Shown here one piece after another: positions 1-13,589 of a stretch of 57,998 bases of DNA. Numbering within the stretch: position 1 is the first letter of the stretch; each line of letters begins with the position of its first letter. The notes beneath the pieces were generated by a model. It was given only the letters and a program-made list of their open reading frames with translations. It ran no database searches and was not told where the DNA came from. The DNA comes from Actinomycetota bacterium (GTDB lineage: Bacteria; Actinomycetota; Actinomycetes; Actinomycetales; Microbacteriaceae): the NCBI GenBank assembly GCA_029865895.1, contig JARXAN010000035.1, forward strand, positions 1-57,998, in the 5' to 3' direction. The translations under genes and the position numbers were made by a program.

Positions 1-707
<707 letters not shown>

Positions 708-1610
708 TTAGTCCTCGTCAACCGTCTGCAGAGCGTCTGCTCCACCAACGATTTCCGAAATCTGCTGGGTGATTTCTGCCTGACGTGCTGCGTTTGCCAA
801 GCGGGTGTAGTTCAGGATCAACTTGTCTGCGTTGTCGGTTGCGCTCTTCATGGCCTTCTGACGGGCGGCATGTTCGGCGGCAGCAGACTGCAGCATTACG
901 TTGTAGATGCGGTTCTCGATGTAAACCGGAAGCAAAGCGTCTAGCACCTTGTCTGCCTCAGGCTCAAATTCATACAGTGGGAACACTTCGGCGTCAGCAA
1001 CCGCCTGCTGCTCAACAACCTCAAGAGGTAGCAAGCGAGTGGTGGTTGGCTCCTGGATCATCATCGAGACAAACTCGTTGCCCACTAGGTAGATCTCGTC
1101 CACACCGCCGTCTTCGTTAGGAGCTAGGAACAGCTCCAAAACAGCGTTTGCGATTTCGGTTGCGGTCTCAAACTGAGGTAGGTCAGTCCCACCGGTCCAC
1201 TCACGAATGTATGGACGGCGACGGAAGTTGAAGTTCGCAAGAGCCTTACGACCAACCAGGTAGTAAACAACTTCCTGCCCCTGTTCGCGAAGCCTTACGG
1301 TCAGCGCTTCGGCTTCCTTTAGGGCTCCCGAGGAGAAGGCACCGGCTAGACCGCGGTCAGAGGTGAAAATCAACACCGCAGCGCGGGTTGGCTTGTCATT
1401 GACGCGGGTTAGCGGGTGATCGATGTTGGCGTGAGACGCTACCGCTGATACTGCACGGGTAACCGCACGGGTATAAGGGGTAGAGGCAGCGACCCGCTGC
1501 TGGGCTTTCTGAATTCTCGATGCCGAGATCAGCTCCATTGCACGGGTAATCTTCTTGGTCGTCTTGGCAGACTTAATCTTCTGCCTGTAGACCCGAAGTT
1601 GCGCACCCAT
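708..1610 (-). CDS. atpG: ATP synthase F1 subunit gamma
   Basis: [33 protein letters not shown]; operon position. Confidence 0.98.
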   Translation of the reverse strand: MGAQLRVYRQKIKSAKTTKKITRAMELISASRIQKAQQRVAASTPYTRAVTRAVSAVASHANIDHPLTRVNDKPTRAAVLIFTSDRGLAGAFSSGALKEAEALTVRLREQGQEVVYYLVGRKALANFNFRRRPYIREWTGGTDLPQFETATEIANAVLELFLAPNEDGGVDEIYLVGNEFVSMMIQEPTTTRLLPLEVVEQQAVADAEVFPLYEFEPEADKVLDALLPVYIENRIYNVMLQSAAAEHAARQKAMKSATDNADKLILNYTRLANAARQAEITQQISEIVGGADALQTVDED

Positions 1611-1632
1611 AACCTAAACCCTTACCTATTCC

Positions 1633-3270
<1,638 letters not shown>

Positions 3271-3291
3271 TGGTTCCTCTGCTTCTTTTGG

Positions 3292-4083
3292 TTAGTTCAG
3301 TTGCAATCTTGCGTGGTTAAGTTTGGTTAGAAGGGTGGCGTCAATGACCTCACCGTTCACGGCGACGTGAACGCCGCCAATTACATCTTCCGAAACCTCA
3401 ACATTGAGCTGAAGTTTGCGGCCGAAACTTGCGGTTAGGGCGTTGCCCAATCGCTGTAGCTGGTCATCGCTGAGCGGCTTAGCAACGGTAATCAGTGCAA
3501 CTGACTCCCCCGCTACCTGGGCTAGCCAGCTGCCGTAGTTCTCTAATACCGCTGCATAGCGCTTTACGCTGTGGCTTAGAACCGCCTGCAGAGCTAGAAG
3601 CTCGGCAGCTGCCGAAAGCTTCCCAGAAATAAGCGACTTGATAAGTGCTTGCTTCTGCTCGCCCGATGCACGGTTTGAGCTAAGCGCTAGCTCCAACTCG
3701 TTGTCCTGGGCGATTAGCTGCTCCAGCGAGAACAGCTCGGCCTGTAGGGCGTGAGCGTCAGCGCTAACCCCGGCAACCACTCGCACTGCCAGCTGCTCTG
3801 CCACCTTCGCGATGTCGCGAGTGGCAGACCAGCGTAGCTTTGCAAGCGTGATGGTTAGGTTGAGGGAAGCATCCGAAATCTTGCCGCCAAATACCGACCT
3901 AACAACCTTTTCCTTGCCTGCTACTGCGGCGGAAGGATCCGTCAGTAATGAGCGCAACTGCGCGCTCTCCTGCAAGGCATTTGCAACCGCAAACAATTCT
4001 GCTGCGGTCTCAAGGGTTAGGCCGGATAGCGAACCGAGCGCTTGCTCGGCCGCTAGTTTGGCTGCTCTGGTACTGGATGCCAC
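3292..4083 (-). CDS. atpH: ATP synthase F1 subunit delta
   Basis: Operon position between atpF and atpA; C-terminal EDVIGGVHVAVNGEVIDATLLTKLNHARLQL typical of delta/OSCP. Confidence 0.93.
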   Translation of the reverse strand: MASSTRAAKLAAEQALGSLSGLTLETAAELFAVANALQESAQLRSLLTDPSAAVAGKEKVVRSVFGGKISDASLNLTITLAKLRWSATRDIAKVAEQLAVRVVAGVSADAHALQAELFSLEQLIAQDNELELALSSNRASGEQKQALIKSLISGKLSAAAELLALQAVLSHSVKRYAAVLENYGSWLAQVAGESVALITVAKPLSDDQLQRLGNALTASFGRKLQLNVEVSEDVIGGVHVAVNGEVIDATLLTKLNHARLQLN

Positions 4084-4089
4084 TTGTTG

Positions 4090-4638
4090 TTACGCCCTCT
4101 TACCCTCAAGCTCAGAGATGAAGTCGTCGACAACCTTGTTGGCGACGGCATCTTCTTGAAGCTTCTGACCGACGATTCGAGAAGCAAGTTCAATCGCAAG
4201 CTCACCGATCTCGGCACGAAGGACGCGCTGGGCGACCTCACGCTCTGCCTCGAGTGAGTTCTTGACTGTCTGCTGTAGGCGTTCTGCCTCGGCTGCCGCC
4301 TGGGCCTTCATCTCAGCCAGGATGGCAGCTCCTTCGGAGCGTGCTTCCTCGCGGATTGATGATGACTCACTGCGCAGCTTGGCCTGCTCGGCCTCGATGA
4401 ATGCGGTGCGCTCTTCGGCAGATCGCTGGGCAGCTTCGGCCTCAGCCAAGCGGCCCTCGATTGCCTTAGCACGCTCATCGAGCATCTTCTTAAATCCAGG
4501 GAGAACCTTGAACCAGAAGAACGTCAGCAGAACAACAAAGACAACCGATGACCAGACGATGTCATAGACAGCCGGAATCAGCGGGTTAGGCAGTGCTTCG
4601 CCCTCCGCCGCTGCGGCCGCAAGAATCCTTGAAATCAT
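4090..4638 (-). CDS. atpF: ATP synthase F0 subunit b
   Basis: N-terminal TM helix followed by a long charged coiled coil; operon position. Confidence 0.95.
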   Translation of the reverse strand: MISRILAAAAAEGEALPNPLIPAVYDIVWSSVVFVVLLTFFWFKVLPGFKKMLDERAKAIEGRLAEAEAAQRSAEERTAFIEAEQAKLRSESSSIREEARSEGAAILAEMKAQAAAEAERLQQTVKNSLEAEREVAQRVLRAEIGELAIELASRIVGQKLQEDAVANKVVDDFISELEGKRA

Positions 4639-4652
4639 CGTTTACCTTTTGC

Positions 4653-4907
<255 letters not shown>

Positions 4908-5735
4908 TTAGTGTTCGTCTGCCAATGCCAACTGAATGTAGACAGTGGTCAGAAGTGTAAATACGTATGCCTGCAGGACCGAGACCAAGATCTCAAATAC
5001 CGTGAAGGCAAATCCAAATAGAAGAGTTCCGGCTCCGAAGAGCTTGAAGAATCCATCTGCTTGGAAGAAGAAAAAGTGAGTTGCCGAGAAGCAAAGCACC
5101 AAGAGCAAGTGACCGGCGATCATGTTCATCAAAAGACGAAGAGCCAAAGTCACCGGACGAAGAATGAAGGTGGAGAGGAACTCAATTGGAGTTACCAGTG
5201 CGTAGAACGGCTTTGGCACACCGGCCGGGAAAAGCGCGTTGGAGAAGAACTTCACGCCGTGCTTGCGCATACCCGCATAGATAAACGTGACGTAGGCAAC
5301 GGCAGCCAAAACCATCGGCAGACCAACAACCGAGCTGGCCGCGATGTTTGCGAACGGAATGATTCCGGTGATGTTCATACCCAGAACCATGAAGAAGATG
5401 GTGGTCAGTAGCGGCAGGAAGCGCTCGCCATCCTTCTCGCCCAACTGGTCGTGAGCAATGCTCTTGCGAACAAAGTTCAGAGCCATCTCACCAAGTAGCT
5501 GGAAGCGACCAGGAACCACGTTTCCGGTGCGGACTGCCTTCTTGAACGAACGGGTCCAGAAGTAGAACAAAACCAACAAAACTGCGAGCACGATCAAACG
5601 AATCATCATGATTCGGTTGATGGCAAATGGAGTGCCCTCAAAGGCGACAATCTCCGGGTAGAACTCCATGATCGAAGGCGGGTGGAAACCACCCTCTTCA
5701 GCCGCAAACAGAGTCAGTGCACTAAACAGCTTCAT
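4908..5735 (-). CDS. atpB: ATP synthase F0 subunit a
   Basis: Polytopic; PIEFLSTFILRPVTLALRLLMNMIAGHLLL subunit a signature. Confidence 0.97.
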   Translation of the reverse strand: MKLFSALTLFAAEEGGFHPPSIMEFYPEIVAFEGTPFAINRIMMIRLIVLAVLLVLFYFWTRSFKKAVRTGNVVPGRFQLLGEMALNFVRKSIAHDQLGEKDGERFLPLLTTIFFMVLGMNITGIIPFANIAASSVVGLPMVLAAVAYVTFIYAGMRKHGVKFFSNALFPAGVPKPFYALVTPIEFLSTFILRPVTLALRLLMNMIAGHLLLVLCFSATHFFFFQADGFFKLFGAGTLLFGFAFTVFEILVSVLQAYVFTLLTTVYIQLALADEH

Positions 5736-5836
5736 ACTCCTGGCTCGGGCGGCGTGGTAAACCCCGCGGGTGGTCTTAGGAATTCCTCAAAAGTTTATAG
5801 GACTAATTCCTGTTCTAAACCACGAAATCGAAAAAA

Positions 5837-6247
5837 CTAATCCCGCGAATCAATAGTTGGGATTCGAGAGCGCAGAACCACCCAAGAATCGATTCCCAGC
5901 GACCCCAAAACGCTTATAACGATGGCAAAAAACAGCGTTGGTCCGTGAATGAATTCCATACGCTGCAGAACCGCCAGCAGAATCCCAAAAAGCACCACTT
6001 TTAGAAGCCATCCGCCCAGCACAAGACCGTAGAACCCACCAAGCGGCAGCCTTGCCCCAAACAGCACGCTGAGGATGGTCATCGAGGTAAACACCAACGC
6101 GATCGCCGAACCCAACATAGCGGTCAATACGCCGTCGACACCCACCAATAGGTAGCCAACCAGTGAGCAGACGGCGGCCACCGTTACAACTAGCAGAGCG
6201 CTGAGCTTTAGGGCCTTTGCAAAGACCTGGGTAGTACTAGTTGCCAC
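5837..6247 (-). CDS. AtpI-like small membrane protein upstream of the ATP synthase operon
   Basis: 136 aa, four predicted TM segments; position immediately before atpB. Confidence 0.6.
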   Translation of the reverse strand: MATSTTQVFAKALKLSALLVVTVAAVCSLVGYLLVGVDGVLTAMLGSAIALVFTSMTILSVLFGARLPLGGFYGLVLGGWLLKVVLFGILLAVLQRMEFIHGPTLFFAIVISVLGSLGIDSWVVLRSRIPTIDSRD

Positions 6248-7355
6248 GGAGTGCCTTTCTGAATTTGTATCTTCTTTTGAATACCGGCCAGTAGGTGTGG
6301 ACCAAGGCCAAAATCAACCAGAACCCAAATATGACCATGACCTGCGGCCAGTCCAACCAAAAGAACAGCAAAAGTGAGATCGAAACCAGTGCCGTCCAGT
6401 GATAGAAGACCATCACCGCGCCCTGGTGCGAGTGACCAACGTCCTGGAGCTGGTGGTGCAGGTGCTCCCGGTCTGCGGCAAACGGCGACTGACCTCGACG
6501 AAGCCTGCGCACCACGGCAAGCAATAGATCCAGCAGTGGAATGATCAAAATCAATACCGGCAGCGCAAGCGGAATCAATGCTGGCAGCAGGTCGTTTCTG
6601 GTCACTGTCGCCGGGTCAATCGAACCTGTGACAGTGATGGCTCCAACCGCCATCAATAGACCTAGGAGCATGGCTCCGGAGTCGCCCATGAAGATTTTTG
6701 CCGGACGCCAGTTGTGAGGAAGGAAACCGGCAACCATTCCAAGTACCAACGCCGCCAATAGGCCAGCGATTGAGAAGTAGTTTGTGGGAGAAGTTTGCTG
6801 AGCCAGCAAATAGGTGTAAACAAAGAACGCCAGCGTGCCAATGCCCACCACTCCGGCCGCCAACCCATCCAGGCCATCGATGAAGTTCACTGCGTTCATG
6901 ATCAGCACGATCACAAAGACTGTCACCGCAAACGAAACTGCAAAACTACCAACCGTTAGGCCACCAATCGGCAGCGAGACAATCTGGATGCCCGATGCAG
7001 CCAAAATCCAAGCCGCGCCCATCTGGCCACCCATCTTGGCGGTCCAGTCAAGCTCAACCAGATCGTCTAAAAGACCAACCACAATGATCACCGCAGATGC
7101 CGCGAGCACCGCCCAAATTGGACCTGGGTTTAGGAAAATCGAGTCGAACCAACCGAAGCTTCCAGCGGCCAAGATGCCGGCACCGAGGCCAATAAACATG
7201 GCCACACCGCCGATGCGAGGTGTTGGTGACTTGTGGACATCACGCTCGCGAATGGCTGGGTGAATGTTGAATCTCCGGGCCGTCCACCTAACTCCCCAGG
7301 TCGCCAAATAGGTGACTAGAGCGGTTAGCAGCGCGACTAGGAAATAGGCCCTCAT
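6237..7355 (-). CDS. Undecaprenyl-phosphate GlcNAc-1-phosphate transferase-like (MraY/WecA/TagO family)
   Basis: Polytopic; NAVNFIDGLDGLAAG, KIFMGDSGAMLLG and HLHHQL motifs. Confidence 0.9.
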   Translation of the reverse strand: MRAYFLVALLTALVTYLATWGVRWTARRFNIHPAIRERDVHKSPTPRIGGVAMFIGLGAGILAAGSFGWFDSIFLNPGPIWAVLAASAVIIVVGLLDDLVELDWTAKMGGQMGAAWILAASGIQIVSLPIGGLTVGSFAVSFAVTVFVIVLIMNAVNFIDGLDGLAAGVVGIGTLAFFVYTYLLAQQTSPTNYFSIAGLLAALVLGMVAGFLPHNWRPAKIFMGDSGAMLLGLLMAVGAITVTGSIDPATVTRNDLLPALIPLALPVLILIIPLLDLLLAVVRRLRRGQSPFAADREHLHHQLQDVGHSHQGAVMVFYHWTALVSISLLLFFWLDWPQVMVIFGFWLILALVHTYWPVFKRRYKFRKALRGN

Positions 7356-8015
7356 TTAGTCGACCTTGAGCTCGACATCCCCGATAACGCTGCGAATGCG
7401 GTCCAAAGACAATGCACCCAATCGCAGCACTCGAATTGGTTCACCCGCTCTTACCTGAGAAAGGTCCAAGATCGTGGAGGCCTCGCCCTTTGGGCTAGCT
7501 CCGCCATCCAAATAGGTTGAGACCTTATCGCCAAAGTAATCCACGGCTTGCTGAACGTTTACCGCCGCCGGCTGACCGGTTAGGTTTGCACTCGAAACCG
7601 CCATTGGACCGGAATCTTCCAAAAGTGCCAGCGTGATCTTGTGGTCCGGCACTCTGAGGGCAACTGTGCCGCGGGTCTCCCCCAAGTCCCACTCCAGGGT
7701 GCTCTGAGCTTGCAAAACCATGGTTAGCGCTCCAGGCCAAAAGGCAGCTGCCAGCTGGTTTGCAACCAGTGGCAAATCATGAGCGAGGGCAGACATGGTC
7801 TCTACCTTGGGAATCAGCACTGGAGGTGGCGAGGTGCGCTCACGACCCTTTAGATTCAGTAGCGCTTCCACAGCCTTGGCGTTGAAGGCATCGACCGCTA
7901 CACCGTAAACAGTGTCGGTTGGCAGAACGACGACTTCGCCGCGTCCAAGGCCAACCTTGGCTTGGCGAAATCCAGTGAGCAAATCGGTATCAACCGAGCA
8001 GTCATAAACCCGCAT
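7356..8015 (-). CDS. L-threonylcarbamoyladenylate synthase (Sua5/YciO/YrdC)
   Basis: GEVVVLPTDTVYGVAVDAF... MAVSSANLTGQPA. Confidence 0.92.
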   Translation of the reverse strand: MRVYDCSVDTDLLTGFRQAKVGLGRGEVVVLPTDTVYGVAVDAFNAKAVEALLNLKGRERTSPPPVLIPKVETMSALAHDLPLVANQLAAAFWPGALTMVLQAQSTLEWDLGETRGTVALRVPDHKITLALLEDSGPMAVSSANLTGQPAAVNVQQAVDYFGDKVSTYLDGGASPKGEASTILDLSQVRAGEPIRVLRLGALSLDRIRSVIGDVELKVD

Positions 8016-8024
8016 TTTGCCTCG

Positions 8025-8873
8025 CTATCTAATCGCCGTAATGGTTCGGTATCGCAAAGTTGCATCCTGAAATGCAGAAACGCTAAACCAGCCGTCATTC
8101 AATAGTAATTCACGGATGGCATCTGACTGCCCGTCTGCGTGCTCCAGAACCAAAAGGCCTCCTGGCCGCAGTAGCGCTGCCCCGATGCCGGAGATATCCC
8201 GAATCACGTCGAGGCCATCTTCTCCCCCGTAAAGGGCGAGGTCCGGGTCGTAATCCCTAACCTCGGGGTCAATTGGGATTGCCGAGTCAGGAATGTAGGG
8301 CGGGTTTGAAATAACAACGTCCAGCTGCCCAATCAGATCACCAACCACCTCCTGCATCGCACCGAGCCTTAGCTCCACCGAAACATTGTTTTTGGCGATG
8401 TTGCTGGCTGCATACTTATGAGCGTCCTCAGATAGCTCAACGGCATAGACCTTGGTTTGCGGCACCTCGAAGGCCATTGCGATGGCAATTGCTCCGGAAC
8501 CCGTGCCTAGATCGATGGCCTTGCCCGGCACTGGTAACTGTCTGAGGTAGTCAATCGCATACTGCACGACCTGCTCGGTCTCCGGCCTTGGGACAAACAC
8601 CCCGGGACCGACCTTTAGTTCAAGCGAACGAAAGGCTGCGGTTCCCGTGATGTGCTGCAGCGGTTCGCGCTTTTCTCGCCTGGCCAAGGCATCGCCAAAA
8701 GCCAACTTTTGCTCGATAGTTAGCTCTTGATCAAAAGTTATTCGGGTTAAAAGATCCGAGCGGTCGGTTTCCAGAATGTGGCAGAGCAACCAGGTTGCAT
8801 CAGCTTGCGGGGATGGCACGCCCGCTTGAGAAAGCTTCTGGCTCGCCAGGGCAAGCGCTTCAGAGAGCTTCAC
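8025..8873 (-). CDS. prmC: Peptide chain release factor N5-glutamine methyltransferase
   Basis: AIDLGTGSGAIAIA and NPPYIP motifs; next to prfA. Confidence 0.95.
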   Translation of the reverse strand: MKLSEALALASQKLSQAGVPSPQADATWLLCHILETDRSDLLTRITFDQELTIEQKLAFGDALARREKREPLQHITGTAAFRSLELKVGPGVFVPRPETEQVVQYAIDYLRQLPVPGKAIDLGTGSGAIAIAMAFEVPQTKVYAVELSEDAHKYAASNIAKNNVSVELRLGAMQEVVGDLIGQLDVVISNPPYIPDSAIPIDPEVRDYDPDLALYGGEDGLDVIRDISGIGAALLRPGGLLVLEHADGQSDAIRELLLNDGWFSVSAFQDATLRYRTITAIR

Positions 8874-9949
8874 TACTCACCCTGAAGGGCTGCGAGTCTG
8901 GCTTCTTCGTCCATCTTGATTGCGGACTGAACAATTGGCTCCAGGGCGCCGTCCATAACCTGGTCCAAGTTGTATGACTTGTAACCGGTGCGGTGATCGG
9001 CGATGCGGTTCTCTGGGAAGTTGTAGGTGCGAATTCGCTCCGAGCGGTCCACCGATTTCACCTGGGAGCGGCGAGCGGCAGATTGCTCGGCCTCGATGGC
9101 CTCCTGCTGAGCAGCCAAGATTCTGGCGCGCAATACACGCATCGCTGCTTCGCGGTTCTGCAGCTGGGACTTTTCGTTCTGCATCGAGACCACGATGCCG
9201 GTTGGTAAGTGGGTGATTCGAACTGCGGAGTCTGTGGTGTTTACCGACTGACCTCCCGGGCCGGAAGAGCGAAACACGTCAATGCGGATCTCGTTCTGGC
9301 TGATCTCAACTTCTTCGGGCTCATCAACCTCAGGGAAAACCAATACTCCGGCAGCTGAGGTGTGAATGCGACCCTGAGTTTCAGTGACCGGCACGCGCTG
9401 CACGCGGTGCACGCCACCTTCATACTTCATGTGGGCCCAAACCCCATCGGCAGGATCGGTGGCATTGGACTTGATGGCAACTTGAACATCCTTGATGCCA
9501 CCAAGGTCAGACTCGGTCCGGTCAAGAATTTCGGTCTTCCAACCCTTGGAGTTGGCGTACTGGATATACATTCGAAGCAAATCGCCTGCGAACAGTGCCG
9601 ATTCGGCACCACCCTCGCCAGCCTTGACTTCCATGATGACATCGCGGCCATCGTCCGGGTCTCTAGGAATTAGTAGCCTGCGAAGCTTCTCGCCGGCATC
9701 CTTGAGCTGCTGCTCTAAGCCTGGAAGCTCCTCGGCGAATGCTTCGTCTTCCTTTGCCAATTCCTTGGCTGCTGCCAAATCCTCGGTGACTTTGAGCAGA
9801 TTGCTCTCAGCGTTCATGATTGCCGAAAGCTCCGCGTAGCGACGGTTCAGCTTCTTGGCCAACGCTGGGTTGGTGTGGATGGCTGAGTCGCTGAGTTGCT
9901 CCTGCAAACTCGCGTGCTCAGCCCTTAGGCCTGCAAGCGAATCAAGCAA
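8873..9949 (-). CDS. prfA: Peptide chain release factor 1
   Basis: GGQ motif in [36 protein letters not shown]. Confidence 0.97.
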   Translation of the reverse strand: MLDSLAGLRAEHASLQEQLSDSAIHTNPALAKKLNRRYAELSAIMNAESNLLKVTEDLAAAKELAKEDEAFAEELPGLEQQLKDAGEKLRRLLIPRDPDDGRDVIMEVKAGEGGAESALFAGDLLRMYIQYANSKGWKTEILDRTESDLGGIKDVQVAIKSNATDPADGVWAHMKYEGGVHRVQRVPVTETQGRIHTSAAGVLVFPEVDEPEEVEISQNEIRIDVFRSSGPGGQSVNTTDSAVRITHLPTGIVVSMQNEKSQLQNREAAMRVLRARILAAQQEAIEAEQSAARRSQVKSVDRSERIRTYNFPENRIADHRTGYKSYNLDQVMDGALEPIVQSAIKMDEEARLAALQGE

Positions 9950-9951
9950 AG

Positions 9952-11520
9952 TTACTCCGAGTCACTTTCCTGTGGGACCGGCATCGACTTCTCAAGCTTT
10001 AGCAAGAACTCCACGTTAGATGCGGTGTCCTTCAGGCGAGAGAGCACAAGCTCCAAGGCCTGCTGCTGCTCAAGACCTGCAAGCGCACGACGGAGCTTCC
10101 AGATGATCTTGGTCTCCTGTGGGCTCATCAGCATCTCTTCGCGACGAGTTCCTGATGCGTTGATGTCAACCGCAGGGAAGATGCGCTTGTCTGCCAACTG
10201 GCGGGACAGGCGAAGCTCCATGTTTCCGGTTCCCTTGAACTCCTCGAAGATAACCTCGTCCATCTTTGAACCGGTCTCAACCAAGGCGGTTGCCAGGATG
10301 GTTAGCGATCCACCGTTTTCGATGTTTCGAGCGGCACCGAAGAAGCGCTTTGGCGGGTAAAGGGCTGAGGAATCAACACCACCGGAGAGGATACGTCCAG
10401 ATGCTGGTGCGCTTAGGTTGTAAGCGCGGCCCAGGCGGGTGATCGAGTCGAGTAGCACAACAACGTCGTGACCCAGCTCAACCAAACGCTTTGCACGCTC
10501 GATTGCTAACTCTGCCACGGTGGTGTGGTCATCGGCAGGGCGGTCGAAGGTGGAGGCAATAACCTCACCCTTGACGGTGCGCTGCATGTCGGTAACTTCT
10601 TCTGGACGCTCGTCAACCAGAACAACCATTAGGTGAACCTCTGGGTTGTTGGTCGCGATTGCGTTTGCGATTGCCTGCAGCACCAAGGTCTTACCGGCCT
10701 TTGGTGGAGAAACGATCAGACCACGCTGACCCTTACCAATTGGGGCTACCAAGTCGATGATTCTGGTTGAAAGCTTCTTGCTGTCCGTCTCTAGGCGCAG
10801 ACGAGTGTCTGGGTAGAGCGGGGTTAGCTTGCCAAAGTCAACGCGGTTTGCCGCCTCTTCCAAGGTCTGGCCGTTGACCGAGTCAACTCGAACCAAAGCG
10901 TTGAACTTCTGGCGCTGATTGTTCACGTCCTCGCGAGGCTGGCGGATTGCACCAACAACTGCGTCACCCTTGCGAAGGGAGTACTTCTTAACCTGACCAA
11001 GGGAGACATAAACATCGTTTGGACCAGGAAGGTAACCGGAGGTGCGCAAGAACGCGTAGTTCTCCAAGACGTCCAAGATTCCAGCAACTGGAACTAGTAC
11101 GTCATCCTCAGTGATCTCTGGCTCTGACTCGTCCTGCGATCCAGGGCCGCGACGACGGTCGCGGTCGCGGTAGCGGCCACGACGGTTGCGGTTTCCGCCA
11201 CGACGATCGTCATCACGGTCACGGTTGTTGTCGCGGTCTGAGCTTCTGGTCTCGCGATCTTCGCGAGCCTCGCCGCGCTCGGAGGAACCCTCAGAAGAAG
11301 AGTTGCTTTCGCCACCTTCTGCCTTGGACTCACCGCGGGCTGGGCGGGAACGACGACGGTTTTCAGTCTTTGGCTCGGCATCGCTAGGAGCCTTTGCCTC
11401 TGACTCGGCAGCCTTAGGTGCCTTAGCAGCCTTTGGAGCCTCGGTGCCATCGATGGAAACTGTTGCGCTGGTTGCGCGGCGGGTTCTTTTTACAGGCTTG
11501 TCCTGCTGGATTTCATCCAT
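9952..11520 (-). CDS. rho: Transcription termination factor Rho
   Basis: OB-fold region [25 protein letters not shown], Walker [12 protein letters not shown]-terminal SGTRREEML; charged RD-rich N-terminus. Confidence 0.97.
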   Translation of the reverse strand: MDEIQQDKPVKRTRRATSATVSIDGTEAPKAAKAPKAAESEAKAPSDAEPKTENRRRSRPARGESKAEGGESNSSSEGSSERGEAREDRETRSSDRDNNRDRDDDRRGGNRNRRGRYRDRDRRRGPGSQDESEPEITEDDVLVPVAGILDVLENYAFLRTSGYLPGPNDVYVSLGQVKKYSLRKGDAVVGAIRQPREDVNNQRQKFNALVRVDSVNGQTLEEAANRVDFGKLTPLYPDTRLRLETDSKKLSTRIIDLVAPIGKGQRGLIVSPPKAGKTLVLQAIANAIATNNPEVHLMVVLVDERPEEVTDMQRTVKGEVIASTFDRPADDHTTVAELAIERAKRLVELGHDVVVLLDSITRLGRAYNLSAPASGRILSGGVDSSALYPPKRFFGAARNIENGGSLTILATALVETGSKMDEVIFEEFKGTGNMELRLSRQLADKRIFPAVDINASGTRREEMLMSPQETKIIWKLRRALAGLEQQQALELVLSRLKDTASNVEFLLKLEKSMPVPQESDSE

Positions 11521-11595
11521 GTGGTTATTACTCGTTTCTTGGCGGCAAATGTGCCGGATTTGTGAAGAATTTCTTGAGAATGCAGTGGCGGGCTT

Positions 11596-12510
11596 TTAGA
11601 CGCCTGATCCAGACTGCACCTCAACACTAGCACCTTTGAAATCAACCGCAAGTGAAAGTGGCTTCCAAGTTGGAAACTCACGCTCCACGAACGCCACGGC
11701 CGCAACTCGCTTGGCTGGGTCATCTTCTAGAACCAGCACCGAAGGACCGGCTCCGGAGACCACGGCTGGGTGACCCTGAGCGCGAAGCTGTTCGATAAGT
11801 CTGCTGGTCTCTGGCATGGCGCTGGCACGGTAGTTCTGGTGCAGGCGATCCTCGGTGGCAGCAAACATTAGTTCCGGGCTCTGGGTTAGCGCCGCCACCA
11901 AAAGTGCAGAACGCGAGACATTGAAAACAGCATCGGTGTGTGGCACCGACTCTGGCTGCAGGCTTCTAGCCAGCTTGGTGGACATCTGGTTTGGCGGTAC
12001 CAAAACCAAAGGTGAGACACCGCGGTGCACGGTTAGCTTCTTGTGGTGCGGACCAGTCTCGTCCTTCCAGGCGATGGTCAACCCACCAAAGAGTGCTGGC
12101 GCAACATTGTCCGGGTGGCCTTCAAGTTCGGTTGCAAAGTCCAAAAGCTGCTGTTCGGTGAGCATGATTTCTGGCTGCAGTAACCCAGCCGCCAACATAA
12201 CGCCGCCGGAAACCGCGGCTCCGGAGGACCCCATGCCGCGACCGTGTGGAATGTTGTTGTGACAGGTGATGCGAAGTGGTGGGACAGTCTTTTTGAACTT
12301 GGCAAAGACAAAAGCGATGGTGGAGTAGATCAGGTTGCTCGAATCAAGAGCAATGTCCTTCTCCCCCTCGCCGATGACGGAAATCTCTAAGCCGCTGGCG
12401 ATGACCTCTGCGGAGTAGTTGTCGTAAAAACTAAGCGCCATGCCTAAGGTGTCAAACCCAGGGCCGAGGTTCGCGCTGGTCGCGGGGATCTTTACCGAAA
12501 CCTTGGTCAT
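11596..12510 (-). CDS. thrB: Homoserine kinase (GHMP family)
   Basis: PATSANLGPGFDTLGMAL; PHGRGMGSSGAAV. Confidence 0.96.
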   Translation of the reverse strand: MTKVSVKIPATSANLGPGFDTLGMALSFYDNYSAEVIASGLEISVIGEGEKDIALDSSNLIYSTIAFVFAKFKKTVPPLRITCHNNIPHGRGMGSSGAAVSGGVMLAAGLLQPEIMLTEQQLLDFATELEGHPDNVAPALFGGLTIAWKDETGPHHKKLTVHRGVSPLVLVPPNQMSTKLARSLQPESVPHTDAVFNVSRSALLVAALTQSPELMFAATEDRLHQNYRASAMPETSRLIEQLRAQGHPAVVSGAGPSVLVLEDDPAKRVAAVAFVEREFPTWKPLSLAVDFKGASVEVQSGSGV

Positions 12511-13589
12511 TTGTTTTTCTCCAAGCCCAATAGACCTGCGACCGAGTCTGCGGTTGCGGTTACCTTCTTTGGCTTAATCTGGCGACCACGCTCATCCTTC
12601 AGTGCCCAGTCCGGGTCTTTCAAGCCGTGACCGGTAACGGTCACGACGATGGAATCGACCTTTGGAAGTTCGCCCTTTAGCTTGGCCTGCAATAGCCCAG
12701 CTGCACCAGTTGCGCTGGATGGTTCCACGAATACTCCGGCCTCCTGAGACAGGAAGCGGTGCATCCACAAAATGTCCTTGTCGCTGACCGCACCAAAGGC
12801 ACCGTTGGTGTCCGCTTTGGCGGCTTGTGCCAGATCCCAGGAAGCTGGGTTACCAATGCGGATGGCGGTTGCGATGGTGTCCGGCTTAGTAACCGGCCTA
12901 CCGACAATAAATGGTGCCGAGCCAGCAGCCTGGATGCCATAGAGCATCGGTAGCTTTTGAATGCGTCCGGCGTCACGGTCCTCGCGGTATCCTAGGTGGT
13001 AAGCCGAGATGTTTCCGGCGTTACCAAGTGGCATGGCGTGCAAATCCGGCGCGAAACCAAGAGCATCAAAGACCTCAAAGGCAGCGGTCTTCTGACCCTG
13101 CAGGCGATCTGGGTTTACCGAGTTCACCAAGAACACCGGGTAGCTCTCGCTTAGTTCGCGTGCGAGTCTCAGACAGTCATCAAAGTTGCCACGAACCTGC
13201 AGAATCTGCGCCTTGTGGGCAACAGCCTGGGACAGCTTGCCCCAGGAAATCTTGCCGGCTGGAACCAAAACCACCGACTGCATGCCGCCGGCAACCGCAT
13301 AGGCAGCAGCCGCAGCCGATGTGTTGCCGGTTGATGCCGCGATTACGGCCTTCGCGCCTTTTCCTTTGGCCTTGGAAACCGCGGTGGTCATGCCGCGGTC
13401 CTTGAAGGATCCGGTTGGGTTCATGCCCTCAAACTTCAGGTGAACACTGCCAACATCCAAGAGTTTTGCGAGCGCCGGTGCCTCGATCAATGGGGTTCCG
13501 CCCTCACCCAAGGTCACAATTGGGTCATCCTGGGTAAATGGAAGTCGGTCGAAGTATTCGCGGATTACGCCGCGCCACTGGTGAGCCAT
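12507..13589 (-). CDS. thrC: Threonine synthase
   Basis: KFEGMNPTGSFKDRGMT PLP-lysine motif; operon with thrB and hom. Confidence 0.96.
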   Translation of the reverse strand: MAHQWRGVIREYFDRLPFTQDDPIVTLGEGGTPLIEAPALAKLLDVGSVHLKFEGMNPTGSFKDRGMTTAVSKAKGKGAKAVIAASTGNTSAAAAAYAVAGGMQSVVLVPAGKISWGKLSQAVAHKAQILQVRGNFDDCLRLARELSESYPVFLVNSVNPDRLQGQKTAAFEVFDALGFAPDLHAMPLGNAGNISAYHLGYREDRDAGRIQKLPMLYGIQAAGSAPFIVGRPVTKPDTIATAIRIGNPASWDLAQAAKADTNGAFGAVSDKDILWMHRFLSQEAGVFVEPSSATGAAGLLQAKLKGELPKVDSIVVTVTGHGLKDPDWALKDERGRQIKPKKVTATADSVAGLLGLEKNK

